Shown here in pieces: positions 31,867-40,590 of a stretch of DNA of 64,000 nt. The number at the start of each line of letters is the position of its first letter. The first letter of the stretch is position 1. The stretch covers positions 3,121,057 to 3,185,056 of the forward strand of contig NZ_FNHW01000001.1 in the NCBI RefSeq assembly GCF_900103485.1, in the 5' to 3' direction. A model generated the notes under the pieces. That model was not told the origin of the DNA and did no database searches. It saw nothing but the letters and a program-made list of their open reading frames with translations. The stretch comes from Fictibacillus solisalsi (GTDB lineage: Bacteria; Bacillota; Bacilli; Bacillales; Fictibacillaceae). A program made the position numbers and the translations under genes.

Positions 31867-32061
31867 TTAGAGCTTTACACGATCCTCAATCTTTTGGTAG
31901 ACACTTTTGGTAAAGTCTTTGACTGGATCAACAAAATCAGTGTAAGGTTCGTCGTATGGATCTTTGATTCCCCACCCTCTTGCTTTGTTCTCGAGATGAG
32001 CGCACCAATGCCAGCCAAGGAACCATGGCTCATGAAGAACCGTGTTCAGTGAGGCGATATA
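31867..32061 (-). pseudogene. C-terminal remnant of an agarase-like glycoside hydrolase
   Basis: About 65 codons on the minus strand read YIASLNTVLHEPWFLGWHW, CAHLENKARGWGIKDP and YDEPYTDFVDPVKDF, ending at a TAA at 31867-31869. The GWHWCA and ARGWGIKDP segments resemble the end of beta-agarase-like glycoside hydrolases. There is no start and no upstream domain. The reading frame abuts the broken histidine kinase directly, which indicates a deletion that joined two unrelated genes. The family assignment is from memory of the motif. Confidence 0.55.
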
Positions 32062-32699
32062 GTCTTAACGAATTCCTGGAGAACCGTTAGAAGCTCAACT
32101 TCAGTAATGGCGATCTTCAAGTTGCCAGTTTCGATGCGTGACAGATCCAGTACCTCATTAACCAACTCCAGCAGGTGCCTTCCGCCATTTAGTATTTCCT
32201 GTACAAAATCATACTGGGTGTCCGTTAAGTCCTCTTCCAGTTTCTAAAGCTGGGCAAATCCCAATATGCCATTCAGCGGCGTCCGGAGCTCATGGCTCAC
32301 TTTTGATAGAAAGTCGGATCGCGCCATCGCCTGGGCCAACTTTCTTTCCTGCTCTTTTTGCAGTGTGATGTCCGTACAAATCCCCACCACTTGAGCTACT
32401 GTTCCTTGATGGGCCACAGGCCGGAGACTCGTGAGGTGCTCTTTGTCACGATAGTGAATTTCGTATTCCACATACTCTCCATTCCACGCCATTTCATAAT
32501 ATTCATGGATAACATGAGCCAGATCAGGAGCATCCTTATACATCTCAAAAACGGTTTTTCCGGTAATCTCCTGGCCCCGATGGATTTGGTCCAGCAAAGG
32601 CCCATGAGAATAGGAATAGACAAATTGTTGGTTTCTTTTCGAGAAGGTAAAAATCATTCCTTTGTCTTCACGATTTGCCTTAGATACATACTCTGCCAT
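32056..32699 (-). pseudogene. Truncated PAS-domain sensor histidine kinase with a nonsense codon
   Basis: Translation starts at ATG 32697-32699 behind GGGGAGGTG. A PAS domain with PAC segment (to about residue 115) is followed by the HisKA H-box SHELRTPLNGILGFAQL. There an in-frame TAG (32244-32246) interrupts the gene. The same frame resumes as KLEEDLTDTQYDFVQ and NEVLDLSRIETG up to about 32058, where it meets the agarase-like remnant. The ATPase domain is absent. Two separate lesions make it clearly non-functional as a kinase. Confidence 0.85.
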
Positions 32700-32917
32700 C
32701 GTGTACACCTCCCCTCGCCCGTTTTTAAGGTTTTTTTCTCTGTAAACGTTTTCTCTCTCATTATAAAATCGCTTCTCTGGTTCGTCTAATCCATATCTTG
32801 CCAAGGACCTTTTTCCTCATGGTCATTTCGAAGGCAACATATGATGGTAACAAAAAAGGAAAAACCTCACAGAAACTGAATATCTTTAAAATGAAGTTGA
32901 AACGGGGGCTTTTGAAG

Positions 32918-33496
32918 ATGAGGAAAAAATGGCTATTTACTGTACTTTGTTTAGGGATCATTGTGGTGATTTATCTCTTTGTATCATGGCCATTGAGCCC
33001 GGACAGCCCCGCTCCCCCTGACATTCCTGCCACATCCCTCGAAGAGCAGGTCTGCCAAAGAGTTGCGGCACAGGATGGTGACTGCAAAGGAATTCGTTTG
33101 TTTGATGCTGATTCCCACCTGGTTTTTGCGGAGAGCAGTGCAGGAATTACTCCTGCGCTGACTAACAATGAGTTTACTGAAATTAAGAAGTTCATTTACC
33201 CTATGCTGAATTACCAGGAATTTAACGAGGAGCGTGGCGACAGAGGTCCAATCATCTGGCAGGCGAAAAATAAGGTCCAAAAGAAGTTGTCCGTCATATA
33301 TGGATTTGCTGGAAATGAGGCAAAGACCATCGTTATTACCAGTGAAGGCAATGTACAGCCAAACCGCTTCTTCGTCCGGGATAACCTGTGGGTGTGGTAT
33401 GTAACCTTCCAGAAAGATAGCGTCAAGTTGCCGGTGAAGGTGACCGTATATGATGCAAAAGGAAACATTATTTCCAAAGGGGATGAAGAGGAATAA
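32918..33496 (+). CDS. Membrane-anchored hypothetical protein
   Basis: This 192-residue protein begins MRKKWLFTVL, with one N-terminal membrane segment (about 5-24), a Pro/Ser/Asp-rich linker and an extracytoplasmic domain of about 150 residues. I do not recognise the family. It contains two cysteines (in EEQVCQRV and DGDCKG) that could form a disulfide. The frame is open upstream, but GGGGG at 32905-32909 places the start at ATG 32918. It ends at a strong terminator. Confidence 0.75.
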   Translation: MRKKWLFTVLCLGIIVVIYLFVSWPLSPDSPAPPDIPATSLEEQVCQRVAAQDGDCKGIRLFDADSHLVFAESSAGITPALTNNEFTEIKKFIYPMLNYQEFNEERGDRGPIIWQAKNKVQKKLSVIYGFAGNEAKTIVITSEGNVQPNRFFVRDNLWVWYVTFQKDSVKLPVKVTVYDAKGNIISKGDEEE

Positions 33497-33513
33497 TACT
33501 TGTTGGAATACAG

Positions 33514-33531
33514 TTTAAACAATCGTTTAAA
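33514..33531. repeat. Palindrome TTTAAAC-N4-GTTTAAA, first of a pair
   Basis: TTTAAACAATCGTTTAAA is a perfect inverted repeat with 7-base arms. Its inner 16 bases are the exact reverse complement of the element at 34025-34040. It lies between a stop codon and a terminator. Confidence 0.6.
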
Positions 33532-33571
33532 AGCAGTGCGATTTTCTTACCAGAAATCGCACTGCTTTTTT
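33531..33571 (+). terminator. Rho-independent terminator after the anchored hypothetical gene
   Basis: A perfect 14-base stem (AAGCAGTGCGATTT at 33531-33544 with AAATCGCACTGCTT at 33554-33567) is followed by a T-run. Confidence 0.92.
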
Positions 33572-33732
33572 AGTATTACTTATTCTTCTGCAATTGAATG
33601 TGCTATTGGAGCAATCGTAAGATGGGTACACGGAAATTTGTTAAATAATTAACATTTGTATGAGATTAATTACACGCCAAGTGGAATATTTTGTTACAAT
33701 CTCATTGTGAATTTGGTTAGGGGGGAAATTGA

Positions 33733-33981
33733 TTGAATAAATATGGATGGCTTTCTATTTTCATGGTGATCATTAGCATTATTGTTTTTTTCGTTATGAG
33801 GGGGCCAAACGCCAGCATGTCTGCTGGAATAATTATTTTTACCACACTATCTGTTGCTGGAATTGCTTTCGCCATATTATCCAAACGGTGGGAGAGTATT
33901 ACGCTTGGGATTTTATTGAATATAGGTGTGCTGGTTTTTGCGTTCTTCTTATTACTAGCGGTTGGAATGGGAGAAGCATAG
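33733..33981 (+). CDS. Small three-helix membrane protein
   Basis: This 82-residue protein starts at TTG 33733, seven bases after AGGGGGG. It is made almost entirely of three hydrophobic helices (about 6-22, 29-49 and 56-78) with short polar turns, one being LSKRWES. I recognise no family. It is a single-gene unit between two terminators and two copies of a palindrome. Confidence 0.7.
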   Translation: MNKYGWLSIFMVIISIIVFFVMRGPNASMSAGIIIFTTLSVAGIAFAILSKRWESITLGILLNIGVLVFAFFLLLAVGMGEA

Positions 33982-34024
33982 AAGAGACAACAGGAGTTGC
34001 TTAAATGAGAATACTTGAGATAAG

Positions 34025-34040
34025 TTAAACGATTGTTTAA
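34025..34040. repeat. Palindrome TTAAAC-N4-GTTTAA, second of a pair
   Basis: TTAAACGATTGTTTAA is the exact reverse complement of the core of the 33514-33531 element, so the two flank the small membrane protein gene in inverted orientation about 495 bases apart. Confidence 0.6.
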
Positions 34041-34041
34041 G

Positions 34042-34073
34042 AAAAAGGCCCTTTAACTTCCAGGGCCTTTTTT
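34042..34073. terminator. Bidirectional terminator between the small membrane protein gene and catA
   Basis: AAGGCCCT (34045-34052) pairs with AGGGCCTT (34062-34069). A run of A on the left and T on the right makes it effective on both strands, serving the two convergent genes. Confidence 0.9.
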
Positions 34074-34082
34074 CTAGTTTCC

Positions 34083-34736
34083 TTAATTTAAATACATCCA
34101 TTCCTCGCAATGATCAGCCAGCTGCTGAACCTCATTAATAAACAAACTTGCATGATAGCCGTCGCATACCGCATGATGCATTTGTACGGCTAATGGAAAA
34201 AGTGTTTTACCGTCCTGGTTAAAATACTTTCCACCTGTCATGATGGGCAATAAATAGTTGTTATCCTCATTTATATTAAGGTTGAATCCTGTGAAACTGA
34301 CCCAAGGTACCATGGAGATCGGAAAGGTGTTTTGAGGTTCATTGCTCTTCGTGAAAAACCCCAAAACATCAGAATATCGCTTCAGATCTCCATTGTAGTT
34401 GTTGTAAAACTCATGATAATCATGGGAAAACTCCGTCCATATGCTGGAGAACGTCTTGGTTTCGTTGTGAAAGATCGTATAGCTCGGCAGCATGACTTCC
34501 CAATAGCCTAATACCCCGTCTTTAAAGCCCGTTCGAAATTCGATATGCGCATTCACAACCTTACTGACCATGTAAATAAAAGCAGGATAAAACTTCATTT
34601 TCTTGGCCTGAAGCCTTTCTGTCAACTTCGTAATCTCAATGTTCGCCGTTACGCTATAGCTGCACTTTTGGCTAAAATAATGCTCAAAATAGGGAGCCCG
34701 GTCCCAATTTTCCCGATCAATCCTATGAAATGTCAT
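34083..34736 (-). CDS. catA: Chloramphenicol O-acetyltransferase (type A)
   Basis: This 217-residue cytosolic enzyme is of the usual CAT length. It carries the active-site motif QMHHAVCDGYHAS (HHxxxDG, catalytic His near residue 189) and the N-terminal pattern RENWDRAPYFEHY. It transfers an acetyl group from acetyl-CoA to chloramphenicol and so inactivates it. Expression is controlled by a translational attenuator directly upstream (separate entries). A bidirectional terminator follows the gene. No mobile element flanks it, so it looks chromosomal, as cat-86 is in Bacillus pumilus. Confidence 0.95.
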   Translation of the reverse strand: MTFHRIDRENWDRAPYFEHYFSQKCSYSVTANIEITKLTERLQAKKMKFYPAFIYMVSKVVNAHIEFRTGFKDGVLGYWEVMLPSYTIFHNETKTFSSIWTEFSHDYHEFYNNYNGDLKRYSDVLGFFTKSNEPQNTFPISMVPWVSFTGFNLNINEDNNYLLPIMTGGKYFNQDGKTLFPLAVQMHHAVCDGYHASLFINEVQQLADHCEEWMYLN

Positions 34737-34743
34737 TTGATTC

Positions 34744-34778
34744 GCCTCCTAAAATGTCGTTTTGCAATTTTAGGAGGC
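34744..34778 (-). promoter_or_regulatory. catA translational attenuator hairpin
   Basis: GCCTCCTAAAAT (34744-34755) and ATTTTAGGAGGC (34767-34778) form a perfect 12-bp stem with an 11-base loop. The 3' arm of the mRNA hairpin contains the AGGAGG ribosome binding site of catA, eight bases from its ATG, so the site is hidden unless the stem is opened. The 5' arm overlaps the end of the leader peptide. In known cat genes a ribosome stalled on the leader by chloramphenicol opens this stem. Confidence 0.93.
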
Positions 34779-34799
34779 AAATTTATCTGCTTTGACCAT
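34770..34799 (-). CDS. catA leader peptide (9 aa)
   Basis: The codons read MVKADKFAS then TAA, behind a GAGGTGAGAG ribosome binding site. The cat-86 leader, which stalls ribosomes in the presence of chloramphenicol, is MVKTDKISS, so seven of nine residues are the same. The last codons run into the 5' arm of the attenuator hairpin. Confidence 0.92.
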   Translation of the reverse strand: MVKADKFAS

Positions 34800-34884
34800 T
34801 TCTCTCACCTCTATTATCTATGTTCAACATGAATTTCAGGATACCTTTTTTCCACTATGTCGGTAGGATTGCACCATACATTTC

Positions 34885-35796
34885 CTACTTCCTCCACTCT
34901 GTTCGCAAGTAATGAAACAAGGCTCCTATTAAGTTTGCATCGTTATCGAATTGGCATGCTTCCACCTCTATTTGGAGAGTCGAGGTATTATCCTTTAGTA
35001 AAGCCAATTCCTGGTTAATTCCTTCGATGACCTCACGGCGCTTGCTTATCCCGCCGCCAATGAGGATTTTTTGAGGATCCAACGCATACTTCAGATTATA
35101 GATGCCAATGGCGAGCTTTTTATAGAATTGGCTAATCATTTCTTGGGCGATGGGATCACCAGCCTTAGCCATACGGAATACTTCTTCTCCGTCCAATGAA
35201 CCTATTTCTAACGATTTTTTCCGCTCAACCGCTCTAACCAGGGCATTTGTCGAGGTGGATAAGCTCCATGTTGACTGAAGTGGATCCTTTCCCTCTATAT
35301 TCTCCCCGCCCATAATCATGTACCCGAACTCTCCGCCATGGAGTGATGCCCCGCGCAATATGGAACGGTTCAAGACAATGCTGCCGCCAATTCCAGTCCC
35401 AATCACAATGCATATGTAGTAATCCGCATCTTTCGCTGCCCCTCTCCAGCCTTCTGCTAAAGCCGCACAATTGGCATCGTTTTCAACGGAAACCGGCAGG
35501 CCGCTCATCTTCTTAAGATGGTCCGTCAAGGATTCTTCATTAATATAAGGAATAGCACTGGCGCCGCCAATGACTCCGGTCTTGATATCAACAGCTCCGG
35601 GGGAACTTAAGGCAATACCCTGAAGTTTATAGGTTTCGCTGTACTCTTCTACAATGGTGCATAGCCTTTTTAAAAAAGTCTCCAGCCCTTCCTTGGGAGT
35701 CGGAAATTTCCCGTTCGCCAGCTTGTTCGCCTCTTCATCCATAACCGCATATTTAATTGATGTCCCGCCAAAGTCAAACACCATATACGTTTTCAT
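34885..35796 (-). CDS. ROK family sugar kinase lacking the zinc motif
   Basis: This 303-residue protein has the ROK ATP-binding motif DFGGTSIKYAVMD near the start, ENDANCAALAEGW with the catalytic Asp near 105, and IGTGIGGSIVL. The usual C-x-C-G-x-x-G-C zinc site after the GEFGYM segment is missing; the sequence there is GGENIEGKDPLQSTWS. That points to a divergent specificity. As last gene of the N-glycan transporter unit it probably phosphorylates mannose, GlcNAc or a disaccharide released in the cytosol. An in-frame TTG lies one codon upstream of the ATG used. Confidence 0.85.
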   Translation of the reverse strand: MKTYMVFDFGGTSIKYAVMDEEANKLANGKFPTPKEGLETFLKRLCTIVEEYSETYKLQGIALSSPGAVDIKTGVIGGASAIPYINEESLTDHLKKMSGLPVSVENDANCAALAEGWRGAAKDADYYICIVIGTGIGGSIVLNRSILRGASLHGGEFGYMIMGGENIEGKDPLQSTWSLSTSTNALVRAVERKKSLEIGSLDGEEVFRMAKAGDPIAQEMISQFYKKLAIGIYNLKYALDPQKILIGGGISKRREVIEGINQELALLKDNTSTLQIEVEACQFDNDANLIGALFHYLRTEWRK

Positions 35797-35840
35797 CAAA
35801 ATCCCCTGCTCTAAACGATTTATTCTGATCAGGCATATTG

Positions 35841-37253
35841 TTAAAACCCATTATTCTCACTCAGTTGTTTATACCATCTTCCTGATTTCTTAATGGTTCG
35901 CTTCAAATGATTGTCCAAGTCTACTTCGACTAGTCCATAACGGTTCTTATAGGCATTTGTCCATGACCAGTTATCCATAAAAGTCCAGAGATGGTATCCC
36001 AGGCAATTCGCCCCTTCCAGAAGGCCCTTATGCACCCACTTAAGATGGTTTTGGATAAACTCAATCCGGTAATGATCTTCGATGTATCCTTCGGCATTGC
36101 GGAATTTTGCTTCTCCCTCTACGCCCATTCCATTTTCAGAGATAAAGAACGGAAGGTTTCCATAATTGTCTCGGAGGTCAATCATAATGTCGAAGATGAC
36201 TTCCTCACAGATTTCCCAGCCGCGGTGCGGATTGATTTTTCGGCCCGGCATGATATACGGATCAAAAAGATGCTCCGGCATAAAGGCGGCGCCTTCCGGT
36301 AAGATTTCTTCCTTTTTCTTCACACGGCGCGGCTGATAGTAGTTGACACCTAAAAGATCAATCGGATTTTCACGGATAGTCTCTAAATCTCCCGGTTCAA
36401 CTACGGGAAGGAGCTCTCTATCTCTTAAAATCTCAATCAACTCTTCCGGATATCGGCCTTTTGTAACCGGATCAAGAAAACTGCGGTTAAAGAAGAGGTC
36501 GGCGACCCGGGCAGCCTGCACATCCTCTGGATCCTGGCTTCTTGGATAGGATGGCGTCAAATTCAAAATAATGCCGATTTTACCGTCAATTCTTAAATTT
36601 TTAAAAACCTCCACCGCTTTTGCATGAGCCACAATCGTATGATGTGCCACCTGTGCTGCCCGCTTGAAATCTACTATTTTAGGATAATGAAGTTGATATA
36701 AATACCCTGCTTCGACCGGTACAATTGGCTCATTAAAGGTGAACCAATAGTTCACGCGATCCCCAAACAGTTGAAAACAAGTCTTGGCAAAATCCACATA
36801 GGCATCTACAACATCCCGGCATTCCCAGCCGCCTTTTTCCTGCATGGCCATTGGCATATCGAAATGATAGAGATTGATAAAGGGTTCAATATTATTGGCA
36901 ATCAGTTCATTGATTACTCGATTGTAAAAATTCACTGCCTCCGGATTGACTTCTCCTGCACCGTCCGGGATCAGCCGTGACCATTGTATCGATGTACGGA
37001 AGGAGTTATGGCCAGTCTCCTTCATTAATTGAATATCCTGCTTATATCGATGATAAAAATCAGAGGTATTTTCCGGTCCTATCCCCTTATGAAAACAATC
37101 CGGCTCAATCGTGTACCAATAATCCCAGATGCTTGGTTTCCTTCCTTCTCTATCTGCGGCGCCTTCGGTTTGCGGGCCCGATGCGGCACTGCCCCACCAA
37201 AAATGTTTTGGAAATTGATAGTTATGTCTAGTTTCCTGAGAAAATTTTTCCAT
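35841..37253 (-). CDS. Glycoside hydrolase family 1 (beta-glycosidase)
   Basis: This 470-residue cytosolic GH1 enzyme has the acid/base Glu in TFNEP (E175) and the nucleophile in SENGMG (E372). Near the C-terminus beta-glucosidases have a glycone-binding N-F-E-W, but this protein has NWSW, so the Glu is a Ser. Ordinary glucoside specificity is therefore less likely. In its setting it may cleave the Man-beta-1,4-GlcNAc unit left after endoglycosidase and alpha-mannosidase action. That role is inference. It lies between the response regulator and the ROK kinase. Confidence 0.88.
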   Translation of the reverse strand: MEKFSQETRHNYQFPKHFWWGSAASGPQTEGAADREGRKPSIWDYWYTIEPDCFHKGIGPENTSDFYHRYKQDIQLMKETGHNSFRTSIQWSRLIPDGAGEVNPEAVNFYNRVINELIANNIEPFINLYHFDMPMAMQEKGGWECRDVVDAYVDFAKTCFQLFGDRVNYWFTFNEPIVPVEAGYLYQLHYPKIVDFKRAAQVAHHTIVAHAKAVEVFKNLRIDGKIGIILNLTPSYPRSQDPEDVQAARVADLFFNRSFLDPVTKGRYPEELIEILRDRELLPVVEPGDLETIRENPIDLLGVNYYQPRRVKKKEEILPEGAAFMPEHLFDPYIMPGRKINPHRGWEICEEVIFDIMIDLRDNYGNLPFFISENGMGVEGEAKFRNAEGYIEDHYRIEFIQNHLKWVHKGLLEGANCLGYHLWTFMDNWSWTNAYKNRYGLVEVDLDNHLKRTIKKSGRWYKQLSENNGF

Positions 37254-37271
37254 CCTTCATCACCGTTTCCC

Positions 37272-38777
37272 TTAGATTTTCCGCCATTCATTAGGTGTCG
37301 TCCCGACGGTTTTCTTAAACTGCTTATAGAAGTAAGTCGTATCCGAATAGCCTACCTTTTTGCCAATTTCCCCAGCGCGGTAATGCGTGGTTTTTAGCAA
37401 TTCCTTGGCCTTTTCCAATCGATAGCGGTTAAGATACTCAGAAAACACGACCCCTAATTCCTTTTGAAACAGCTGACCCAAATAAATAACGTTCACATGG
37501 AACTGCTGACCCAGTGTTTTTAACGATATCCCCTGGTTATAGTGGGCATGGATATAATCCAGCACGTTCTGGACAATCGGACTTCGCTTATTCGCCTGCT
37601 GATGGATGGACAGCAGCAATTCCCGGCAGTACTCCTTCAGGATCTCTTTCAGCTGGTTGATGTCGTGACTATATGCCATTCTTTCTACATAGGCTGTATA
37701 ATAGGAAAGATCATCCGGCTGGAGCGAATAATGGATATAGGTAATGAAGTCAAACGTATATCTCCTGGCCACCTGCGGTGCGATATATTTGGAATGCTTC
37801 ATTAAATCCTCGAAAAATAAATTGATCACTTCCAAGGAATCTTTGTCCCCCTTCAGCAGCTTCTTGACGATATTCTCCTTCCTTTCATACTGCTTTTTCA
37901 ATTCCTCCTGCTTATCCACCACGAATCTTTCGAAGATAAGGACATTGGGACGGGAATATAATTGAAACAAACTTAACTCTCTCGCTGCCATAAAACTCTC
38001 TTCAAATTGGTCTACTGCCGCGACAGGCTTTCCCATAGATATGTAAAATAAACCGGCATTGCTTTCTCCTCCATTCAGATAGTCAGCCAGAGTTTGGTTG
38101 TATTCAAATAAGTCATTTTTCGTTTTTCCGCCAAAAATAACCAATAACTCCTGATTCGGACTGTTAAAACAAACGGCCGGATAATGGCCCTCAATATATT
38201 CAACAATGTCCTTTCCAATTTGCGTATTCTGGAAGTTTTCGAAGTTTAAAATAGAAACATTAAATAATGGCTGATCAAACTTGATGTTGTAAAAGCATAA
38301 TCTTTCTAAGCAATCGTTTTTGTCAATTTCCCCATTCAAAAACCGCCAAAGCGTATTATCCTTCAAGGTGGAAGGGGCCTGTGTTTGGGTGCCATCTGTC
38401 ATTGCATTCAGTTTTTTGGCTGCATTCTGTACCGTTGTGATTAATTCTTTTTCATCCACGGGTTTAACTAAATAATTTTCAATGCCTAATAGTAGCCCTT
38501 GTTTTATAAACTCGAACTCCTGGTATCCTGTTAATACAATACTCATTATTTTAGGATGGATTTTCTTCACTTCTTCAATTAAAGTTAAACCAGTCATTTC
38601 CCCCATTAAGATATCAGTAATCAGCAGGTCTATAGGGTTTTCCTTTAGGAAATCTATTGCCTCTTCTCCGCTTTCCGCTGTAGAAACGACCTCAAAACCA
38701 TAGTCCTCCCAGTCCAGCAATGCCTGAAGCCCCATCGTAATCAGTGGTTCATCATCAACAAGAAGGACCTTATACAT
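37272..38777 (-). CDS. YesN-type response regulator with AraC output domain
   Basis: This 501-residue protein has an N-terminal receiver domain (VDDE at 8-11, phospho-acceptor D55 in ITDILMG, Lys in LVKPVDE), a long middle region, and a C-terminal AraC-type DNA-binding domain (about 400-500, ending KKVGYSDTTYFYKQFKKTVGTTPNEW). With the overlapping sensor kinase it forms a YesMN-type pair that usually activates an adjacent sugar-uptake operon. Confidence 0.93.
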   Translation of the reverse strand: MYKVLLVDDEPLITMGLQALLDWEDYGFEVVSTAESGEEAIDFLKENPIDLLITDILMGEMTGLTLIEEVKKIHPKIMSIVLTGYQEFEFIKQGLLLGIENYLVKPVDEKELITTVQNAAKKLNAMTDGTQTQAPSTLKDNTLWRFLNGEIDKNDCLERLCFYNIKFDQPLFNVSILNFENFQNTQIGKDIVEYIEGHYPAVCFNSPNQELLVIFGGKTKNDLFEYNQTLADYLNGGESNAGLFYISMGKPVAAVDQFEESFMAARELSLFQLYSRPNVLIFERFVVDKQEELKKQYERKENIVKKLLKGDKDSLEVINLFFEDLMKHSKYIAPQVARRYTFDFITYIHYSLQPDDLSYYTAYVERMAYSHDINQLKEILKEYCRELLLSIHQQANKRSPIVQNVLDYIHAHYNQGISLKTLGQQFHVNVIYLGQLFQKELGVVFSEYLNRYRLEKAKELLKTTHYRAGEIGKKVGYSDTTYFYKQFKKTVGTTPNEWRKI

Positions 38778-40569
38778 GACTATTTCCTTTTAAAGGAATC
38801 AATAGTGTCACGATTGTCCCTTTGTCTTTTGTACTTTGCACTGAAAGCCAGGAGGATGGTCCATATTTCAGTTTTAATCGTTGGTGGATATTTCTTAATC
38901 CAATGGATCTCATTTCTTCACCCTCTTCACCGTTGATATACTGGAGAATCTTCGCAAGTTCTTCTTCTGTCATTCCTTTCCCATTATCCTTCACGCAAAT
39001 TTCTATTTTATCTCCATGGTGAGCGGCATAAATTGACAACTCATTATCAGAGCGTCCCTTTTTAAACCCATGAACAAAATAGTTTTCAATAATGGGCTGT
39101 AAAATCAGCTTCTGTACCAGTGTATTTTCCACATCATCAGGAATGTCCAGGTGAACTCGCAATTTATTTGGGTATTTATATTGCATTAAAATTAAGTATT
39201 GATTTACATACTCCATTTCAGTGTATAAAGGTACCGTATCTTTCGCTTCTAACGTGTAGCGAAATAGTTTGGATAGATGAAAAATCATTTCACCTGAAGT
39301 CTTTGATCCTTCCATAACAGCAACCATTCGTATCGCTTCAAGAGTATTAAATAAAAAATGGGGATCTATTTGCGCTTGTAGTGCTCTTAACTCCGCTTGC
39401 TGCTGCTGTAAATTTAACAGGTAAAACTCCTCAATATAGTTATTCAATTCATCTAACATGGAATTAATATTTACCGCAATCTTTGATAATTCATCTTCCC
39501 GTTTGGATAGTGGGATTCTCGCATTCAGGTTTCCCTTTTCCACCTGCCGGATAATCGTGATGATCTGATTGATTCTCCGCGAATAGTTGTGCGTAAAGGA
39601 ATACGTAATCAAAATCGAGATGGTCAGAAAAATGATGATTACGACCCACATGCTCCATCTGACTATGGAAAGCTTCTGCCAACCCCTGTCTGGAATTACA
39701 CTAATGTAGGTATAATCTCCCTTATTGGCAATCGTATTAATATAAAAGTGGCTATGATTCCACTTGATTTTCGTTTCATTTGTTTCCGGCTTAATTTTGT
39801 TGATCATATCTAATGGAACATGAGCCTTATTGACCGAATAAATAATGGAACCATCCGCATCCATTAAGAAAAAAGAGGTTGGCGTCCCATCATGCTTTTG
39901 AACAATTTTGTCCAGGCGGTTCGTTGAATAAAAAATTGAGATTTCGCCCATCTTTTTTAAGGTCCCCGGATTATTAATGACAATTTTCTTTATAATCGTA
40001 TCTTTATAATTTTGATTCTTTTCCTGGTTCTTACTTTGGATCCTTGGTAATTCTTCTGAAGGTAATGAGCCCGAATCAACCGGTTTCTCCAAGATGCTTT
40101 GATCCCATCGTAAACGATTGTATATTAACTTATATTCGATCATTGGTTTTTCTGTCGAACGTAAACGAATCGCATTGATATCGTCATCCTGGCCAAAATA
40201 GGCATTAAAATAGGTATTGATATTATTTGGGATGACCGAGTGACTCTCCGAGAATTTATCCAGACGGTATTCCAGATATTTCTCGTATCCGTTATGAAGC
40301 GCAAAGGTAACATCCTCCAGCACCTCGCCTTTCGTATAAAGGTCCCGCTTCGTCCGTTCAATATCCGCTTCTTTCGTGGAAAAGTAGTCCTCTACCCTCT
40401 CCAATGTCCTTGTATTAATATTGACTTCCTTTTGGATCAGTACATCGGAGTAGTAATTAGTGATGGTAACAATTAAGAAAATGACTGTTACAATAATGGT
40501 CAATGAGGAAATGAAGAATATTCGATTAAAAATGTCCTGTGTAAACCGTCTTCTTGGTCTCTTTTTCAT
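38770..40569 (-). CDS. YesM-type sensor histidine kinase
   Basis: This kinase of about 599 residues has two membrane helices flanking a large extracytoplasmic sensor domain (about 40-295), a HAMP domain, the His_kinase motif QAQIDPHFLFNTLEAIRM and a C-terminal ATPase domain with DNGKGM. GAGG eight bases before ATG 40569 sets the start, although the frame is open 11 codons further. It overlaps the response regulator gene by eight bases. It lies downstream of the importer genes, the reverse of the common order. Confidence 0.92.
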   Translation of the reverse strand: MKKRPRRRFTQDIFNRIFFISSLTIIVTVIFLIVTITNYYSDVLIQKEVNINTRTLERVEDYFSTKEADIERTKRDLYTKGEVLEDVTFALHNGYEKYLEYRLDKFSESHSVIPNNINTYFNAYFGQDDDINAIRLRSTEKPMIEYKLIYNRLRWDQSILEKPVDSGSLPSEELPRIQSKNQEKNQNYKDTIIKKIVINNPGTLKKMGEISIFYSTNRLDKIVQKHDGTPTSFFLMDADGSIIYSVNKAHVPLDMINKIKPETNETKIKWNHSHFYINTIANKGDYTYISVIPDRGWQKLSIVRWSMWVVIIIFLTISILITYSFTHNYSRRINQIITIIRQVEKGNLNARIPLSKREDELSKIAVNINSMLDELNNYIEEFYLLNLQQQQAELRALQAQIDPHFLFNTLEAIRMVAVMEGSKTSGEMIFHLSKLFRYTLEAKDTVPLYTEMEYVNQYLILMQYKYPNKLRVHLDIPDDVENTLVQKLILQPIIENYFVHGFKKGRSDNELSIYAAHHGDKIEICVKDNGKGMTEEELAKILQYINGEEGEEMRSIGLRNIHQRLKLKYGPSSWLSVQSTKDKGTIVTLLIPLKGNSHV

Positions 40570-40590
40570 CTGGATTTCCTCGTTCATGTG

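Noticed and set aside
32798-32917. 40-residue extension of the anchored hypothetical protein
   Set aside because: The signal-anchor begins at ATG 32918 behind GGGGG. The extension overlaps the 5' leader of the histidine kinase remnant.
34083-34799. catA as cargo of a mobile element
   Set aside because: No transposase, integrase, terminal repeats or target duplications are visible on either side. Terminators and unrelated genes flank it as in an ordinary chromosomal locus.
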